NCBI RefSeq assembly: GCF_902459725.1
Contig: NZ_CABPSH010000011.1
Span: 99,474 to 163,473 of the forward strand
From: Pandoraea eparura
GTDB taxonomy: Bacteria; Pseudomonadota; Gammaproteobacteria; Burkholderiales; Burkholderiaceae
Direction: 5' to 3'
Length of the DNA stretch: 64,000 nucleotides
In this document: positions 9,467 to 20,039 of the stretch, one piece after another
How the letters are laid out: every line of letters starts with the position of its first letter
Numbering within the stretch: position 1 is the first letter of the stretch
Program-made: the position numbers and the translations under genes
Notes under the pieces: generated by a model
What the model saw: only the letters and a program-made list of their open reading frames with translations
Told to the model about the DNA's origin: nothing
Database searches by the model: none

Positions 9467-10507
9467 TCAGAACTTGGTGCGCATGCCCACCCCAAAAGTA
9501 TTTCCGGCTTCCAGCCCGGACACCTTGTCGTTCAGGTAGGCCACGTAAAGATCGGTACGTTTCGAGAAGTTGTAGTCGTAACCGACGGCCCAGGTATTTC
9601 GGCTAATGTCATTCTGTCCCGAATTCTTCGTATAGGCGTACGACGCGATCGCACTGCCTGCGCCGAGCGGCACCGAAAGTCCGAATTGCGCGCCGTTCGA
9701 CGTCAGATTGCCGCCGGTAATCGTGTTCTTGATGTACTGATATTGGCCATAGAGCTTGACCACGTGAAAATCGTAGGTCAAACCGGCCTGGAGGGCTTGC
9801 TGATTGCGAAAGCCGGTGATGCCGGCCTGATCGTCGGGCGTCGCATCGAACTTCACCTGCTGATAGGCGAGCGAGGCGGCGAGCGGGCCGTGGAAATACA
9901 TTGCGGCGGCGCTCCACTTGTTCTGTCCCGTTTCCCCGGCCTTGTTGCCGAAGGCATAGGAGACGCTTGCCCCGAGTCCCTTGTAATCTGGCGTGGCGTA
10001 CATCACGGCGTTGTTCCATCCCGAATCACCGACGATGCCCTGGCCCGCGAGGCCGAGGAACGTGTGATAGACCATCGGGCTGAACGTATAGGAATCGACG
10101 AACGGGTTGAACAGAATCGTCGAGACGAAATACGACGTGGTGAGGCGGCCCATCGTGACCGTACCGAGCGTATTCGACTGCAGGCCGACGTAGGCATTGC
10201 GGGAGAAAAAGCTGTCGCCGGTGAAGCGTCCGTAGCGTCCGCTTTGTGGTAGGAAGAAGTCCTCCAGCGTGAAGATCGCCTTGAGGCCGTTGCCGAGATC
10301 TTCCGTGCCTTTCATGCCCCAGTACGACGTGGACATCCCGCCGCCGCCTTGCGTCCAGGCGCGCGCTCCACCGGGTGTTTTGGCGGCGCCGACCCAGGCG
10401 TCAACCTGACCGTAAAGCGATACATTCGATTGCGCGTGGGCGACGCCCGCGGCACCGCAAACCGCGAGGGCGAGCGCGCCCCGCAGCCAACCTGCTGCCT
10501 TGCTCAT
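9467..10507 (-). CDS. Outer-membrane porin (Gram-negative porin, Burkholderia type)
   Basis: Trimeric general-diffusion porin of 346 residues. A clear Sec signal peptide opens the protein (MSKAAGWLRGALALAVCGAA, cleaved after AHA at about residue 24), followed by the first strand QSNVSLYGQVDAWVG. The motif SYWGMKGTEDLGNGLKAIF, a terminal strand ending in Phe (MRTKF) and alternating polar/aromatic strands are typical of the Porin_4/OmpC-like family of Burkholderiaceae. The start at 10507 is chosen because it begins exactly at the signal peptide; the open frame continues 50 codons upstream without sense. A 1.07 kb gene-free stretch lies upstream, so the promoter is probably in the first 150 bp of that. 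Confidence 0.94.
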   Translation of the reverse strand: MSKAAGWLRGALALAVCGAAGVAHAQSNVSLYGQVDAWVGAAKTPGGARAWTQGGGGMSTSYWGMKGTEDLGNGLKAIFTLEDFFLPQSGRYGRFTGDSFFSRNAYVGLQSNTLGTVTMGRLTTSYFVSTILFNPFVDSYTFSPMVYHTFLGLAGQGIVGDSGWNNAVMYATPDYKGLGASVSYAFGNKAGETGQNKWSAAAMYFHGPLAASLAYQQVKFDATPDDQAGITGFRNQQALQAGLTYDFHVVKLYGQYQYIKNTITGGNLTSNGAQFGLSVPLGAGSAIASYAYTKNSGQNDISRNTWAVGYDYNFSKRTDLYVAYLNDKVSGLEAGNTFGVGMRTKF

Positions 10508-10741
10508 GACTGTGTCTCCGTCTCGTTTTGATTTATGCGTGCCTCTGAACTTCACTTTCCACCGAACGGTGCAAGGGGGCACGCCTGAGTCATTGACACA
10601 CTGACTTCGCGTTGCGCGGGTATCGGTGCTGCTTTGAGGCGTGATCATTATTATCAAGATGCTGCTTGTGGCATATCACTCGGCGTTGATACTCGGTATT
10701 CCGTTATTAGGGGCACATTTTTGGCGCGTACGCGGATCTTG

Positions 10742-10985
10742 GGCCTACCCCTCGCATCCTCCTGCGGTCGGCCGCCGGGCCGGCACCCGTTTTCGTCGCT
10801 CCACGAAATTCGCTTTGGAAAACGGGTACCGGCCCGACGTCTCGAAACACGCCAACCCATCGTCGCACCCGCCCCAAGCACCCACCCCGCCACAATGGCC
10901 AACCGCAGCGTCACGATGACACCGCCTATTCATGCGCACAGGGCCTCGCCGCCCATCCCCACGTGCTTCGCATCTGCTGGTGACG
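10742..10985 (+). repeat. Left arm of a long inverted repeat
   Basis: This arm is matched in reverse complement by 11303-11543. Positions 10761-10848 are an 88-nt exact match to 11440-11527, and 10957-10985 a 29-nt exact match to 11303-11331; the sequence between is alignable with changes. Inside the arm CCGGCACCCGTTTTC (10780-10794) can also pair with GAAAACGGGTACCGG (10818-10832), so each arm is itself a hairpin. No gene is supported in 10508-11580. Confidence 0.85.
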
Positions 10986-11302
10986 GGCGGCGAGACCCTC
11001 GACATCTCATCAGTACCTCTCACCGCCCGGTCCACAAAGGCCATGGCTACCGACAACGCTGCAACACAATGGGGTCAACCGGGGCCTGAAACATTTCGCG
11101 GCGACGTCGCAATTCCGGGCGTGACCGAGTGTTTCGGAATGGGCCCAATCAAGGCGATAAACACCTCACGTCGGTGACCTCACGATGACGGGCATAACGA
11201 AGTGTTTTGGAATGCAACCGACCATTGCCTGACAAATTTCACGATGACGTCGCGATACCGGGCGTGGGGAAGCGCTTGGGGGATGACGAGGCTCTCGACG
11301 AT
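10986..11302. other. Gene-free spacer between the inverted-repeat arms
   Basis: No coding region is supported. It contains a diverged direct repeat: the stretch around 11085-11130 (GACGTCGCAATTCCGGGCGTG) resembles 11228-11275 (GACGTCGCGATACCGGGCGTG), each near an AGTGTTTCGGAATG/AGTGTTTTGGAATG segment. It looks like a degenerate repeat cluster. Confidence 0.5.
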
Positions 11303-11543
11303 CGTCACCAGCAGATGCGAAGCACGTGGGGACGGTCGGCGAGAGCCTGTGCGCAGGAGAAGACGGTGTCATCGTGACGATGAGGCGGGGGAGTGCGGTG
11401 AGGCGGGGAGTGGGGGAGGGTGCGACGATGCGTTGACGCGTTTCGAGACGTCGGGCCGGTACCCGTTTTCCAAAGCGAATTTCGTGGAGCGACGAAAACG
11501 GGTGCCGGCCCGGCGGCCGACCGCAGGCGGTTGAGAGGGGTAG
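11303..11543 (-). repeat. Right arm of the long inverted repeat
   Basis: Reverse-complement partner of 10742-10985 (see that entry for the exact blocks). It ends about 37 bp before the stop codon of the following minus-strand hydrolase gene, so transcripts of that gene would run into the structure. Confidence 0.85.
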
Positions 11544-11580
11544 GCGCCGAGCAGCAGGAAAAACGAGACTCTAGCGCAAG

Positions 11581-12420
11581 TCAGCGAACCGCCCGCCAGT
11601 TGTCTTGATGCATCGCAAGCCACTTTTCGGCGAGCGCAGGATCGCCATGACGGTTCGGATGAAACGACGGCGCGAGGTACTTAAGCATCGGCCCGGTGCT
11701 GCACCAGACGACGCCGTCGCGCCCGAAGAACATCGTGGCGAATCCCCACCACGTACGGGGCTTGAAGAGTGTGCCGTCGTGCCACAGGTTATTGATCGTC
11801 TGCGCGTGACTCTCCAGTGCGAACATGAAAAGCACGTAGAGATACGTGAGAACGCGTTGGCGCTCACTGCCGCCGAGCGCGCGATAGAGATCGAACGCCA
11901 CCGCCTTGTGCTCCGTTTCTTCGGCCGCGTGCCAGCGCCACATCAGGCGCATCTTCGGTTCGGCCTTCGCGAGCCAGCGGTCATAACGAAGGGCGCCGTC
12001 GCCGAATACCGCGGTGCAGTGCTCGTACGCGGCCGTCACGGCCAGCATGTACATCGGAGAGAGTTTGCGGCGACGTGCCCACTGAATGCGCGTTGTCGCC
12101 CAGTTCTCCCAGTGATTCACCAGCCCCTGCTTCGTCAATTGCGCGTTGTACTGACCATGCAGATGCCGATGCGTCGCCTCCTGTCCAATGAACTGGGCAA
12201 TGTCGGCACGCAGCGTGTCATACCTTGGATCCGCAGGCAGACGATCCATCGTGTCGCGCACCGAATCAATGAACGATTGCTCGCCGACCGGAAAGCTCAT
12301 CGACAGCGCGTTGTAATACATGGTGCGGTACGCATCGCCGCTGTGCCAGTGACGCGCGAAGCCACCGGCCAGATCGACAGTCAGCTTGCGTACGGTCAGG
12401 GCAGAAAGGTCATGGCTCAT
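11581..12420 (-). CDS. Predicted metal-dependent hydrolase (PF10118 family)
   Basis: All-helical protein of 279 residues resembling the 'predicted metal-dependent hydrolase' family found widely in proteobacteria. Conserved acidic/His motifs are visible: GQEATHRHLHGQYN (about residue 90) and HAAEETEHKAVAFDLY (about residue 190). These ExxH-type pairs look like a ferritin-like di-metal site; enzymatic activity has not been established for the family as far as I know. The start is at ATG 12420 (MSHDLSALTVRKL), because the 18 upstream codons are not family-like. It is divergent from a TetR regulator 158 bp away, which is the natural candidate to control it. A role in lipid or steroid metabolism is sometimes inferred for such pairs, but nothing here proves it. 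Confidence 0.8.
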   Translation of the reverse strand: MSHDLSALTVRKLTVDLAGGFARHWHSGDAYRTMYYNALSMSFPVGEQSFIDSVRDTMDRLPADPRYDTLRADIAQFIGQEATHRHLHGQYNAQLTKQGLVNHWENWATTRIQWARRRKLSPMYMLAVTAAYEHCTAVFGDGALRYDRWLAKAEPKMRLMWRWHAAEETEHKAVAFDLYRALGGSERQRVLTYLYVLFMFALESHAQTINNLWHDGTLFKPRTWWGFATMFFGRDGVVWCSTGPMLKYLAPSFHPNRHGDPALAEKWLAMHQDNWRAVR

Positions 12421-12577
12421 GGTGTCTTGCCGCTCAGGCGATGTTGAGGGAGTCGCAGTGCCGAGGTGGCGCACAGGAAGCGTTTCGTCACCATCGCTTG
12501 AACTTCACCGCGAATGTGAGCATTATTCATTTTTCCGGCATCTTGCCGCAACTCGCTTCCCGCTCAGGTTTTTCGAT

Positions 12578-13228
12578 ATGGCCACCCCCAAGCCGCCCGC
12601 GACCCAGAATGCCCCGTCCGCCATGCGAAAGCGGCCGATGCAGGCACGCGCACAACACACCGTCGAGACCATTTTCGAAGCCACCGCTCAGGTTCTCGAC
12701 GAAGAAGGCGAAGCCGCGCTCACGACCAATCGCATCGCCCGCAAGGCCGGGTTCTCCATCGGTACCCTGTACCAATACTTCCCGACCAAGGAAGCGATTC
12801 TGCTGGCGATGATTGCGCGCGAGCGGCGCCGGGTGATGGACGAACTCAACGAGCGCATCGCCCGTGCGGCGGAAGAGGGCGCCGACCCGGAACGGGTGAT
12901 TCGCGAGCGACTGCGCGTGCTCATCGAAGCCTTCGGCGCAGGCGGACGCGTGAAGCGTTCGCTCATCAAGATGGCGTGGCAGCTCGATCACCACGAGAAC
13001 ATCATGCAAGCCATGCGTGAGGCAGCGGAACATATCGCCGTCGCCATGTCGCGACGCGACGCGCCCGAAATGCGCCCGCCCACCGCCGCCACCGTCTTCG
13101 TGCTCACGCGCGCCGTCATGGGCACCCTGCGCTCAGCCGCGCTCGAAGATTCCCCCTTGCTTGGCACTCCCGAGTTCGAGGACGAGCTTTACCGGTTGTG
13201 CTGGGGGCTGTTGCGCGCGGACGGCTAA
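12578..13228 (+). CDS. TetR/AcrR family transcriptional regulator
   Basis: One-component repressor of 216 residues. The N-terminal helix-turn-helix is clear: ARAQHTVETIFEATAQVLDE, then TTNRIARKAGFSIGTLYQYF and PTKEAILLAMIARERRRV, the standard TetR_N pattern at about residues 20-75. The C-terminal helices form the ligand pocket and dimer interface and show no recognisable ligand class. ATG 12578 is chosen; the frame is open upstream but the earlier codons overlap the divergent gene. In the divergent spacer, GAATGTGAGCATTATTC around 12512-12528 is an imperfect palindrome that could be an operator. It likely represses itself and the divergent PF10118 gene. A bidirectional terminator follows. Confidence 0.9.
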   Translation: MATPKPPATQNAPSAMRKRPMQARAQHTVETIFEATAQVLDEEGEAALTTNRIARKAGFSIGTLYQYFPTKEAILLAMIARERRRVMDELNERIARAAEEGADPERVIRERLRVLIEAFGAGGRVKRSLIKMAWQLDHHENIMQAMREAAEHIAVAMSRRDAPEMRPPTAATVFVLTRAVMGTLRSAALEDSPLLGTPEFEDELYRLCWGLLRADG

Positions 13229-13300
13229 GGCCCCACGGGCGTCGAACTCCGGGCGGCGCTGCCCGGAAGTGCCCGGATTTGAAGATGAAGCAGACAACAA

Positions 13301-13324
13301 AAAAGCCGGCTTCTGCCGGCTTTT
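13301..13324. terminator. Bidirectional rho-independent terminator
   Basis: AAAAGCCGGC (13301-13310), loop TTCT, GCCGGCTTTT (13315-13324), with A-run before and T-run after, so both the TetR gene and the convergent isocitrate dehydrogenase gene can terminate here. Confidence 0.9.
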
Positions 13325-13394
13325 TTGTGGGTGCTACCGGGCGATCCTCGCAGACCGCCCGTGTCGTTCAACCTAAGTCGCCGTTATGGCGTCA

Positions 13395-15635
<2,241 letters not shown>

Positions 15636-16000
15636 CGCTGGTCTCGGATTCAAGAATCAGGGAAAGGTGGGGGAACGCCGCCGACTGGGGTAACAGTCCG
15701 CTAGCCATGACGAATTTTTCCGATTGTGACACGGGTCGGGGGCAAAACTGAAATGCCTTTTCGTAATGTGAATGCTCGAGTCTTATATAAGACTGGCACT
15801 GAAGGTCCCATGAATTCGTGGAAATGCCCGCAGGGTGGGGCGCCGCTACCTGAAAGCCGCGCGACAATGCGACTAAGAATGACTGCAATTTGCATTGGAT
15901 TTTTCAATTGATAGAAATAATCTATTAAAAAGCAGCCGAAAGTCGGCTCGGTGGCCGGAAATTCCGAGAAAAACACGCAAACGTTATCCGCGTTTATTCT
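15636..16000. other. Intergenic region upstream of icd
   Basis: No gene is supported. It is AT-richer than its surroundings, with a run such as GATAGAAATAATCTATT at about 15909-15925, and must contain the minus-strand icd promoter. I could not choose a single convincing -35/-10 pair. Confidence 0.4.
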
Positions 16001-16054
16001 CCGATGCCGATGCCGATGCCGATGCCGATGCCGATGCCGATGCCGATGCCGATG
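16001..16054. repeat. Hexanucleotide microsatellite (CCGATG)9
   Basis: Nine uninterrupted copies of CCGATG. The plus strand would read Asp-Ala repeats and the minus strand Ser-Ala repeats, but no credible gene spans it. A related, more degenerate hexamer tract sits inside cdiA at 44139-44232. Confidence 0.9.
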
Positions 16055-16068
16055 CCGCGACGGACGCC

Positions 16069-16128
16069 GAGGCAGACACTAAGGCAGACACCGAGGCAGA
16101 CACCGAGGCAGACACCGAGGCAGACGTG
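16069..16128. repeat. 12-bp tandem repeat (GAGGCAGACACC)
   Basis: Five units of GAGGCAGACACC with minor changes in the first, second and last copies, directly after the CCGATG microsatellite. Beyond it, 16129-16343 shows no gene. Confidence 0.85.
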
Positions 16129-16343
16129 GAGTTAGCCTCCGACACCGAGGGTGTGGTGCTCAGCCTTTCATGGCCGGAGGCACGTGCATGGACGCTGCTT
16201 GTCCGTGTCAGAAGATAGTGGGGATGGCGCTGACGCGAGGGGGGATGGCAGTGGTAACGAGGCAGCGATGGGGCTTCACGCGCGCTTTTCCAGCAACGGG
16301 AAGACAGTGACGCGCATGCCTTCGATTCGGACGCCGAATGCAA

Positions 16344-16369
16344 AAAGGGCCGACGAATCGTCGGCCCTT
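16344..16369 (-). terminator. Rho-independent terminator of tRNA-Val
   Basis: On the minus strand GGGCCGAC-GATTC-GTCGGCCC is followed by TTTTTG (plus-strand stem arms 16347-16354 and 16360-16367, A-run before). It lies just downstream of the tRNA CCA end. Confidence 0.85.
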
Positions 16370-16375
16370 CGAATC

Positions 16376-16450
16376 TGGTGGGTGGTACAGGGATTGAACC
16401 TGTGACCCCTGCCGTGTGAAGGCAGTGCTCTACCGCTGAGCTAACCACCC
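16376..16450 (-). tRNA. tRNA-Val (anticodon CAC), CCA encoded
   Basis: On the minus strand the gene starts GGGTGGTTAGCTCAG and closes with ACCACCC-A-CCA. The 7-bp acceptor stem GGGTGGT/ACCACCC, D-arm with GCTCAGCGGTAGAGC, anticodon stem CTGCC/GGCAG around loop TTCACAC, and T-arm CAGG-TTCAATC-CCTG are all intact. The anticodon is CAC, reading the valine codon GUG. The 3' CCA is encoded (16376-16378). It sits downstream of dnaQ with its own candidate promoter and terminator. Confidence 0.95.
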
Positions 16451-16517
16451 AAATCATTAACTAAATCAATGATTTAGTGCTGATTGCTGAAGTTTTTGTT
16501 TCGCAATCAGGAGCAGA

Positions 16518-16546
16518 ACTTTAACTGTTTTCGCAGAAGTCTGCAA
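16518..16546 (-). promoter_or_regulatory. Candidate promoter of tRNA-Val
   Basis: Minus-strand TTGCAG (16541-16546) and TAAAGT (16518-16523), spacing 17 bp, placing transcription start about 60 nt before the tRNA. A small palindrome AAATCATT/AATGATTT (16451-16458/16467-16474) and a TGATTGC/GCAATCA pair lie in the leader. The rest of 16451-16706 shows no supported gene. Confidence 0.5.
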
Positions 16547-16706
16547 CCTTTCTTTTGTTCTTTTTTGCTGCCGCCGTGACGATATCTCTCGATCACTTCA
16601 CGCCGTTCTTGCGATGACTCGCAAGCAGCAAAGACCGCAATTATAGGGATGTTTTCTTCGCTTGGGAAGACCATTGTGCGAATTTCCCGTGGCGCCCTGC
16701 GCAAAC

Positions 16707-17447
16707 TCACGCCGCCGGTGCCGCGTCGCCTTCCGGGGCGGCCGGTTCGGTGCGCCACACGCACGTCCCTTTCATCCCCTTGTCGATGTCGTTGAGTACA
16801 CCGGCATGTTGCGCCACCTCGTCGTCCGCCGCCGCAATCACGGGCAGGTCGAACTGACGCAGTGAGATCTTTTCGCGATGCGCGCCCGTGTCGCTGTTGT
16901 CGCCGTCGCCCATTTCGATGACGAGACTCTCCTGACCGCGCGTCATGGCGAGATACACGTCGGCAAGCAACTCCGCGTCGAGCAATGCGCCGTGCAACGT
17001 GCGGTGTGCATTGTTGACGCCGAGACGCTCGCAAAGCGCGTCCAGCGAATTGCGCCGACCGGGGAACATCTCCCGGGCACGCAGCAGCGTGTCGATCAGG
17101 CCCGAGCAGTGCTGCATGAAAGGCGGCCAGCCAAGGCGGCCGAACTCCATGTCCAGAAAGCCCAGGTCGAACGCCGCGTTGTGGATGATGATCTCGGCGT
17201 CGCGGCAATACTCGCGTAACTCTTCCGCAATCTCGGCGAACTTGGGCTTGTCGGAGAGGAATTCGGTCGTCAGTCCGTGCACCGCCAATGCGCCCGGATC
17301 GCTGTCGCGCTCGGGGTTGATGTAGAAGTGCAGGTTGTTGCCGGTCAGGCGGCGATTGACCAGTTCGACGCAACCGATTTCCAGCAGACGGTCGCCCGTT
17401 TTGGCATTCAGGCCGGTGGTTTCGGTATCGAGGATCAGTTGTCGCAT
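16707..17447 (-). CDS. dnaQ: DNA polymerase III epsilon subunit, 3'-5' proofreading exonuclease
   Basis: Editing subunit of the replicative DNA polymerase III core, 246 residues as expected. All DEDDh exonuclease motifs are present: ExoI LILDTETTGLN with Asp7 and Glu9, ExoII IIHNAAFDLGFLD with Asp94, and ExoIII HGALLDAELLADVYL with His152 and Asp157. The C-terminal segment after about residue 190 is the flexible part that binds the alpha subunit. ATG 17447 is used, because it puts the catalytic Asp at residue 7 as in other DnaQ proteins; twenty upstream in-frame codons are not conserved. It follows rnhA by 103 bp on the same strand and is probably co-transcribed with it. Confidence 0.96.
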   Translation of the reverse strand: MRQLILDTETTGLNAKTGDRLLEIGCVELVNRRLTGNNLHFYINPERDSDPGALAVHGLTTEFLSDKPKFAEIAEELREYCRDAEIIIHNAAFDLGFLDMEFGRLGWPPFMQHCSGLIDTLLRAREMFPGRRNSLDALCERLGVNNAHRTLHGALLDAELLADVYLAMTRGQESLVIEMGDGDNSDTGAHREKISLRQFDLPVIAAADDEVAQHAGVLNDIDKGMKGTCVWRTEPAAPEGDAAPAA

Positions 17448-17550
17448 GCTGTTCGATGAATCTCGTGTGCTTTCGGAATTGACGCGCTGCGGGCCGTGAC
17501 GCCTCACGCAATGCGCGGATGATGCTCAAGCGGGGCCGTTCGCCGCCGCC

Positions 17551-18000
17551 TCACTGGCCGCGACGCAGACTTTCCACGCCACGATTGGCCAACTGGTCGG
17601 CGGCCTCGTTGCCGTCGTGCCCGGCGTGACCCTTCACCCAGCGCCAGTCGATCTCGTGCTTTTGCGAGACGGCGTCGAGCGTCTGCCACAGGTCGGCGTT
17701 TTTTACCGGCTCCTTGGCGGTGGTTTTCCAACCGCGGGCCTTCCAGCCGTGAATCCACTCGCTGATGCCTTTCTGCACGTACTGCGAGTCGGTGTGCAGC
17801 ACCACGCGGCAGGGCTTGTTCAGGGCTTCGAGCGCGCGAATGACGGCCAGAAGCTCCATGCGGTTGTTGGTCGTGTTGGCTTCGCCGCCGAACATTTCCT
17901 TGCGGTGTTTGCCCGCGACGAGCAGGGCACCCCAGCCGCCGGGGCCGGGATTGCCTTTGCAGGCACCGTCGGTGTAGATCTCAACTTGCGGCAAGGTCAT
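17551..18000 (-). CDS. rnhA: Ribonuclease HI
   Basis: Endonuclease that cuts the RNA strand of RNA-DNA hybrids (primer removal, R-loop control), 149 residues, normal length. The catalytic set is complete: Asp11 in [17 protein letters not shown], Glu49 in NRMELLAVI, Asp71 in LHTDSQYV, His125 in [15 protein letters not shown] and Asp135. The basic handle with [13 protein letters not shown] is also present. It starts 11 bp after the stop of the upstream methyltransferase gene, so the order methyltransferase-rnhA-dnaQ looks like one transcription unit. Confidence 0.97.
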   Translation of the reverse strand: MTLPQVEIYTDGACKGNPGPGGWGALLVAGKHRKEMFGGEANTTNNRMELLAVIRALEALNKPCRVVLHTDSQYVQKGISEWIHGWKARGWKTTAKEPVKNADLWQTLDAVSQKHEIDWRWVKGHAGHDGNEAADQLANRGVESLRRGQ

Positions 18001-18011
18001 CTCTCAAACAA

Positions 18012-18872
18012 TCAATCGGGCGTGTCGGCCGCTTCCGCCATCTGGCGATGCGTGGTGTTGGGGGTGGCCACCGGTGCCGCCGCCGGCTGGAGGCCGAGTA
18101 TACGCTTGCGCACTTTGCCGACCAAGCGCATGCCGCGCACACGCTTGACCGCACGCACCGCATAGAGCGCGCCAAAGATCGGCCACCAACGGTCGCCGGC
18201 CGGTTCCATGAACTCGAAGCGCTGCAGCCAATGCTCACCGCGCAGGGGCGGGCGATAGCAGCCGAAACGACCGCGATCGATGTCGAAGGACAGCAGCTTG
18301 AGCCAGTCTTTCAGTCGCGTGAAGGCGATGAGATCGGCGCCGGGCGGCAGGAACGGCGCGCCGGCCAGTCGGCCCAGCTCCTCGCGCGCACCCCACAGGC
18401 TCAGATTGTTGAAGCCGGTGATGATGACCTGTCCCTCGGGCACGAGAATGCGCTCGACTTCACGCAGGATATCGTGCGGATTCTCGGCAAACTCGAGCAC
18501 GTGCGGCAGCACCACGAGATCGGTGCTCGCCGTGGCGATGGGCAACTCGTCGAAGCGGCTCACGAGAATATCGCGCGCGACCATGTCTGGCGCGCCCGCG
18601 TGGCACGATGGCGTGCCGCCAGTCGTGTCGCTGGCCGCCTTGGTCACGAGCGGCGGGGCGTCGGGGCTGCGCGCCGCCGTCAGGACGAGACCGCGATAAG
18701 GCATGCGGTTCTCGCGCAGCGTATCCAGTTCTGGACGGCCGAGCTGCAGCGCGTGATAGCCGAACAGATCCCCGACCCACTGGTCGAAAAGGGTCTGTTC
18801 CCATGCGAGCGCGTAGCGGCCTGGCGGTGAGACGAGCCAAAGGGGCCAGTCTATAATCGGACGTTCTGACAT
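18012..18872 (-). CDS. Class I SAM-dependent methyltransferase, YafS-like
   Basis: Predicted SAM-dependent methyltransferase of 286 residues. The post-I to motif IV area reads PIATASTDLVVLPHVLEFAE followed by HDILREVERILVPEGQVII and TGFNNLSLWG, the pattern of methyltransferase_11 proteins. Its place between gloB and rnhA is that of E. coli yafS, and the sequence style fits. The substrate is unknown. The start is ATG 18872 (MSERPIIDW); an earlier in-frame ATG at 18932 would overlap gloB on the other strand and adds residues not typical of the family. Only 14 bp separate its start codon from the divergent gloB start, so the two promoters must lie inside each other's coding regions. Confidence 0.88.
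   Translation of the reverse strand: MSERPIIDWPLWLVSPPGRYALAWEQTLFDQWVGDLFGYHALQLGRPELDTLRENRMPYRGLVLTAARSPDAPPLVTKAASDTTGGTPSCHAGAPDMVARDILVSRFDELPIATASTDLVVLPHVLEFAENPHDILREVERILVPEGQVIITGFNNLSLWGAREELGRLAGAPFLPPGADLIAFTRLKDWLKLLSFDIDRGRFGCYRPPLRGEHWLQRFEFMEPAGDRWWPIFGALYAVRAVKRVRGMRLVGKVRKRILGLQPAAAPVATPNTTHRQMAEAADTPD
18828..18857 (+). promoter_or_regulatory. Candidate gloB promoter inside the divergent gene
   Basis: A consensus TATAAT lies at 18852-18857, about 30 bp before the gloB ATG, with a weak -35 (TGAGAC, 18828-18833, spacing 18). It overlaps the first codons of the divergent methyltransferase. Confidence 0.4.
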
Positions 18873-18886
18873 GGTGGCGAGTATAT

Positions 18887-19714
18887 ATGGATGCGCACGC
18901 AGATGCGGTAAGCGAGGCGTCGGCCGGAACATTGACCGTCTTCCCCGTCCCCGCGTTCCAGGACAATTATCTCTGGGTCATCGACAACGGCAAAGATGCC
19001 GTGGTGGTCGACCCGGGCGACGCCGCACCGGTGCTCGCCTATCTCGACGCGCGCGGCCTCACGCTGCGCGCCATTCTCATCACGCACAAGCATGCCGATC
19101 ACATCGGCGGTGTCGAGGCGCTGCTCGATCGGTTCGACGTTCCTGTGCACGGTCCGGCCGGCGAAGCGATCGCCTGTGTCAATCATCCGCATGTCGGCGG
19201 CGAGACGGTTCACATCGCCGCCCCGGCCTTGACGCTGGAGGTGATCGACGTGCCCGGCCATACCGCGGGACACATCGCTTATTTTCTTGGGGCAGGCACC
19301 GCAGGCGCACCGCATCTGTTTTGTGGCGACACGCTGTTCTCGTGCGGTTGCGGACGCCTGTTCGAGGGCACGCCCGCACAGATGCTCGCCTCGCTGGATA
19401 CGCTCGCCGCGCTGCCTCCCGCCACGCTCGTGCATTGCGCGCACGAATACACGCTGTCGAACCTTCGCTTCGCGCTGGTGGTCGACCCCGATAACGCGGC
19501 ACTTGTCGCGTGGCATCGGGACGCCACGGCGCTTCGCGCTGGCGGCCGTCCCACATTGCCCACGACGCTGGCCCAGGAGCGTGCGACGAACCCCTTCCTG
19601 CGTAGCGACGCACCCGCGGTCATCGCGGCGGCGGAGCGCCATGCGGGGCGCGCGCAGCTGTCCCGCGAGGCGGTATTCGCTACCGTGCGCAGCTGGAAGG
19701 ACAGCTTCCGTTGA
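18887..19714 (+). CDS. gloB: Hydroxyacylglutathione hydrolase (glyoxalase II)
   Basis: Second enzyme of methylglyoxal detoxification: hydrolyses S-lactoylglutathione to lactate and glutathione. Metallo-beta-lactamase fold of 275 residues. The binuclear metal motif THKHADHIGG (His67, His69, Asp71, His72) is intact, followed by VPGHTAGHIAYF, the metal-bridging GDTLFSCGCGRLFEG and CAHEYTLSNLRFA, all diagnostic of GloB. A glutathione-binding C-terminal segment (ERATNPFLR) is present. The N-terminus carries about 15 extra residues before TVFPVPAFQDNYLW; the ATG at 18887 is the only good start. The gene opens 14 bp from a divergent methyltransferase gene. Identification is firm. Confidence 0.96.
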   Translation: MDAHADAVSEASAGTLTVFPVPAFQDNYLWVIDNGKDAVVVDPGDAAPVLAYLDARGLTLRAILITHKHADHIGGVEALLDRFDVPVHGPAGEAIACVNHPHVGGETVHIAAPALTLEVIDVPGHTAGHIAYFLGAGTAGAPHLFCGDTLFSCGCGRLFEGTPAQMLASLDTLAALPPATLVHCAHEYTLSNLRFALVVDPDNAALVAWHRDATALRAGGRPTLPTTLAQERATNPFLRSDAPAVIAAAERHAGRAQLSREAVFATVRSWKDSFR

Positions 19715-20039
19715 ACGTGACTCTGCCATGCTGTCAACAGCATGGCGTGGCATGACATTGTCACAAAGCAGACGTTGACAGGTTCACTCACACCTGCTCA
19801 GCCTTACAGCATCCTCGCGCTGAGATGTTTTGGTTGCGCGTCGATCGCATCGGGTACGTCGTCAGGACGTCTCGTTTCAGCCACATCGCGATGCATCAAG
19901 ATCAGGGATAACCCTCGAAATTGGGGTGTTTTTGCGTAAATTTTGCGAAAAAAATAGGCAGAATGGTTGACGCATCTGAAGGGTTTCCTTACCATCCTTG
20001 CCAATTTCATGAAGATGCAACCCAATTCGAGCCCGATCA
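19715..20039. other. Intergenic region gloB-mltD
   Basis: No gene is supported. The part nearest mltD is AT-rich (19915-19965), with TTGCGT at 19932-19937 and TAGGCA at 19955-19960 at 17-bp spacing as a weak promoter candidate. No clear gloB terminator was seen. Confidence 0.3.

Noticed and set aside
15895..16218. Short plus-strand frame with Asp-Ala and Glu-Ala-Asp repeats
   Set aside because: Made almost entirely of the microsatellite and 12-bp repeats, no ribosome site and no conserved ends.
16376..16450. tRNA-Val as attachment site of an integrated element
   Set aside because: No integrase gene, and I saw no second copy of the tRNA 3' end flanking the CDI region or elsewhere.
16507..16674. 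55-codon minus-strand frame between dnaQ and tRNA-Val (MVFPSEENIPIIAV...)
   Set aside because: No ribosome site, overlaps the candidate tRNA promoter and runs partly in the tRNA leader; could not be supported, though it has plausible composition.
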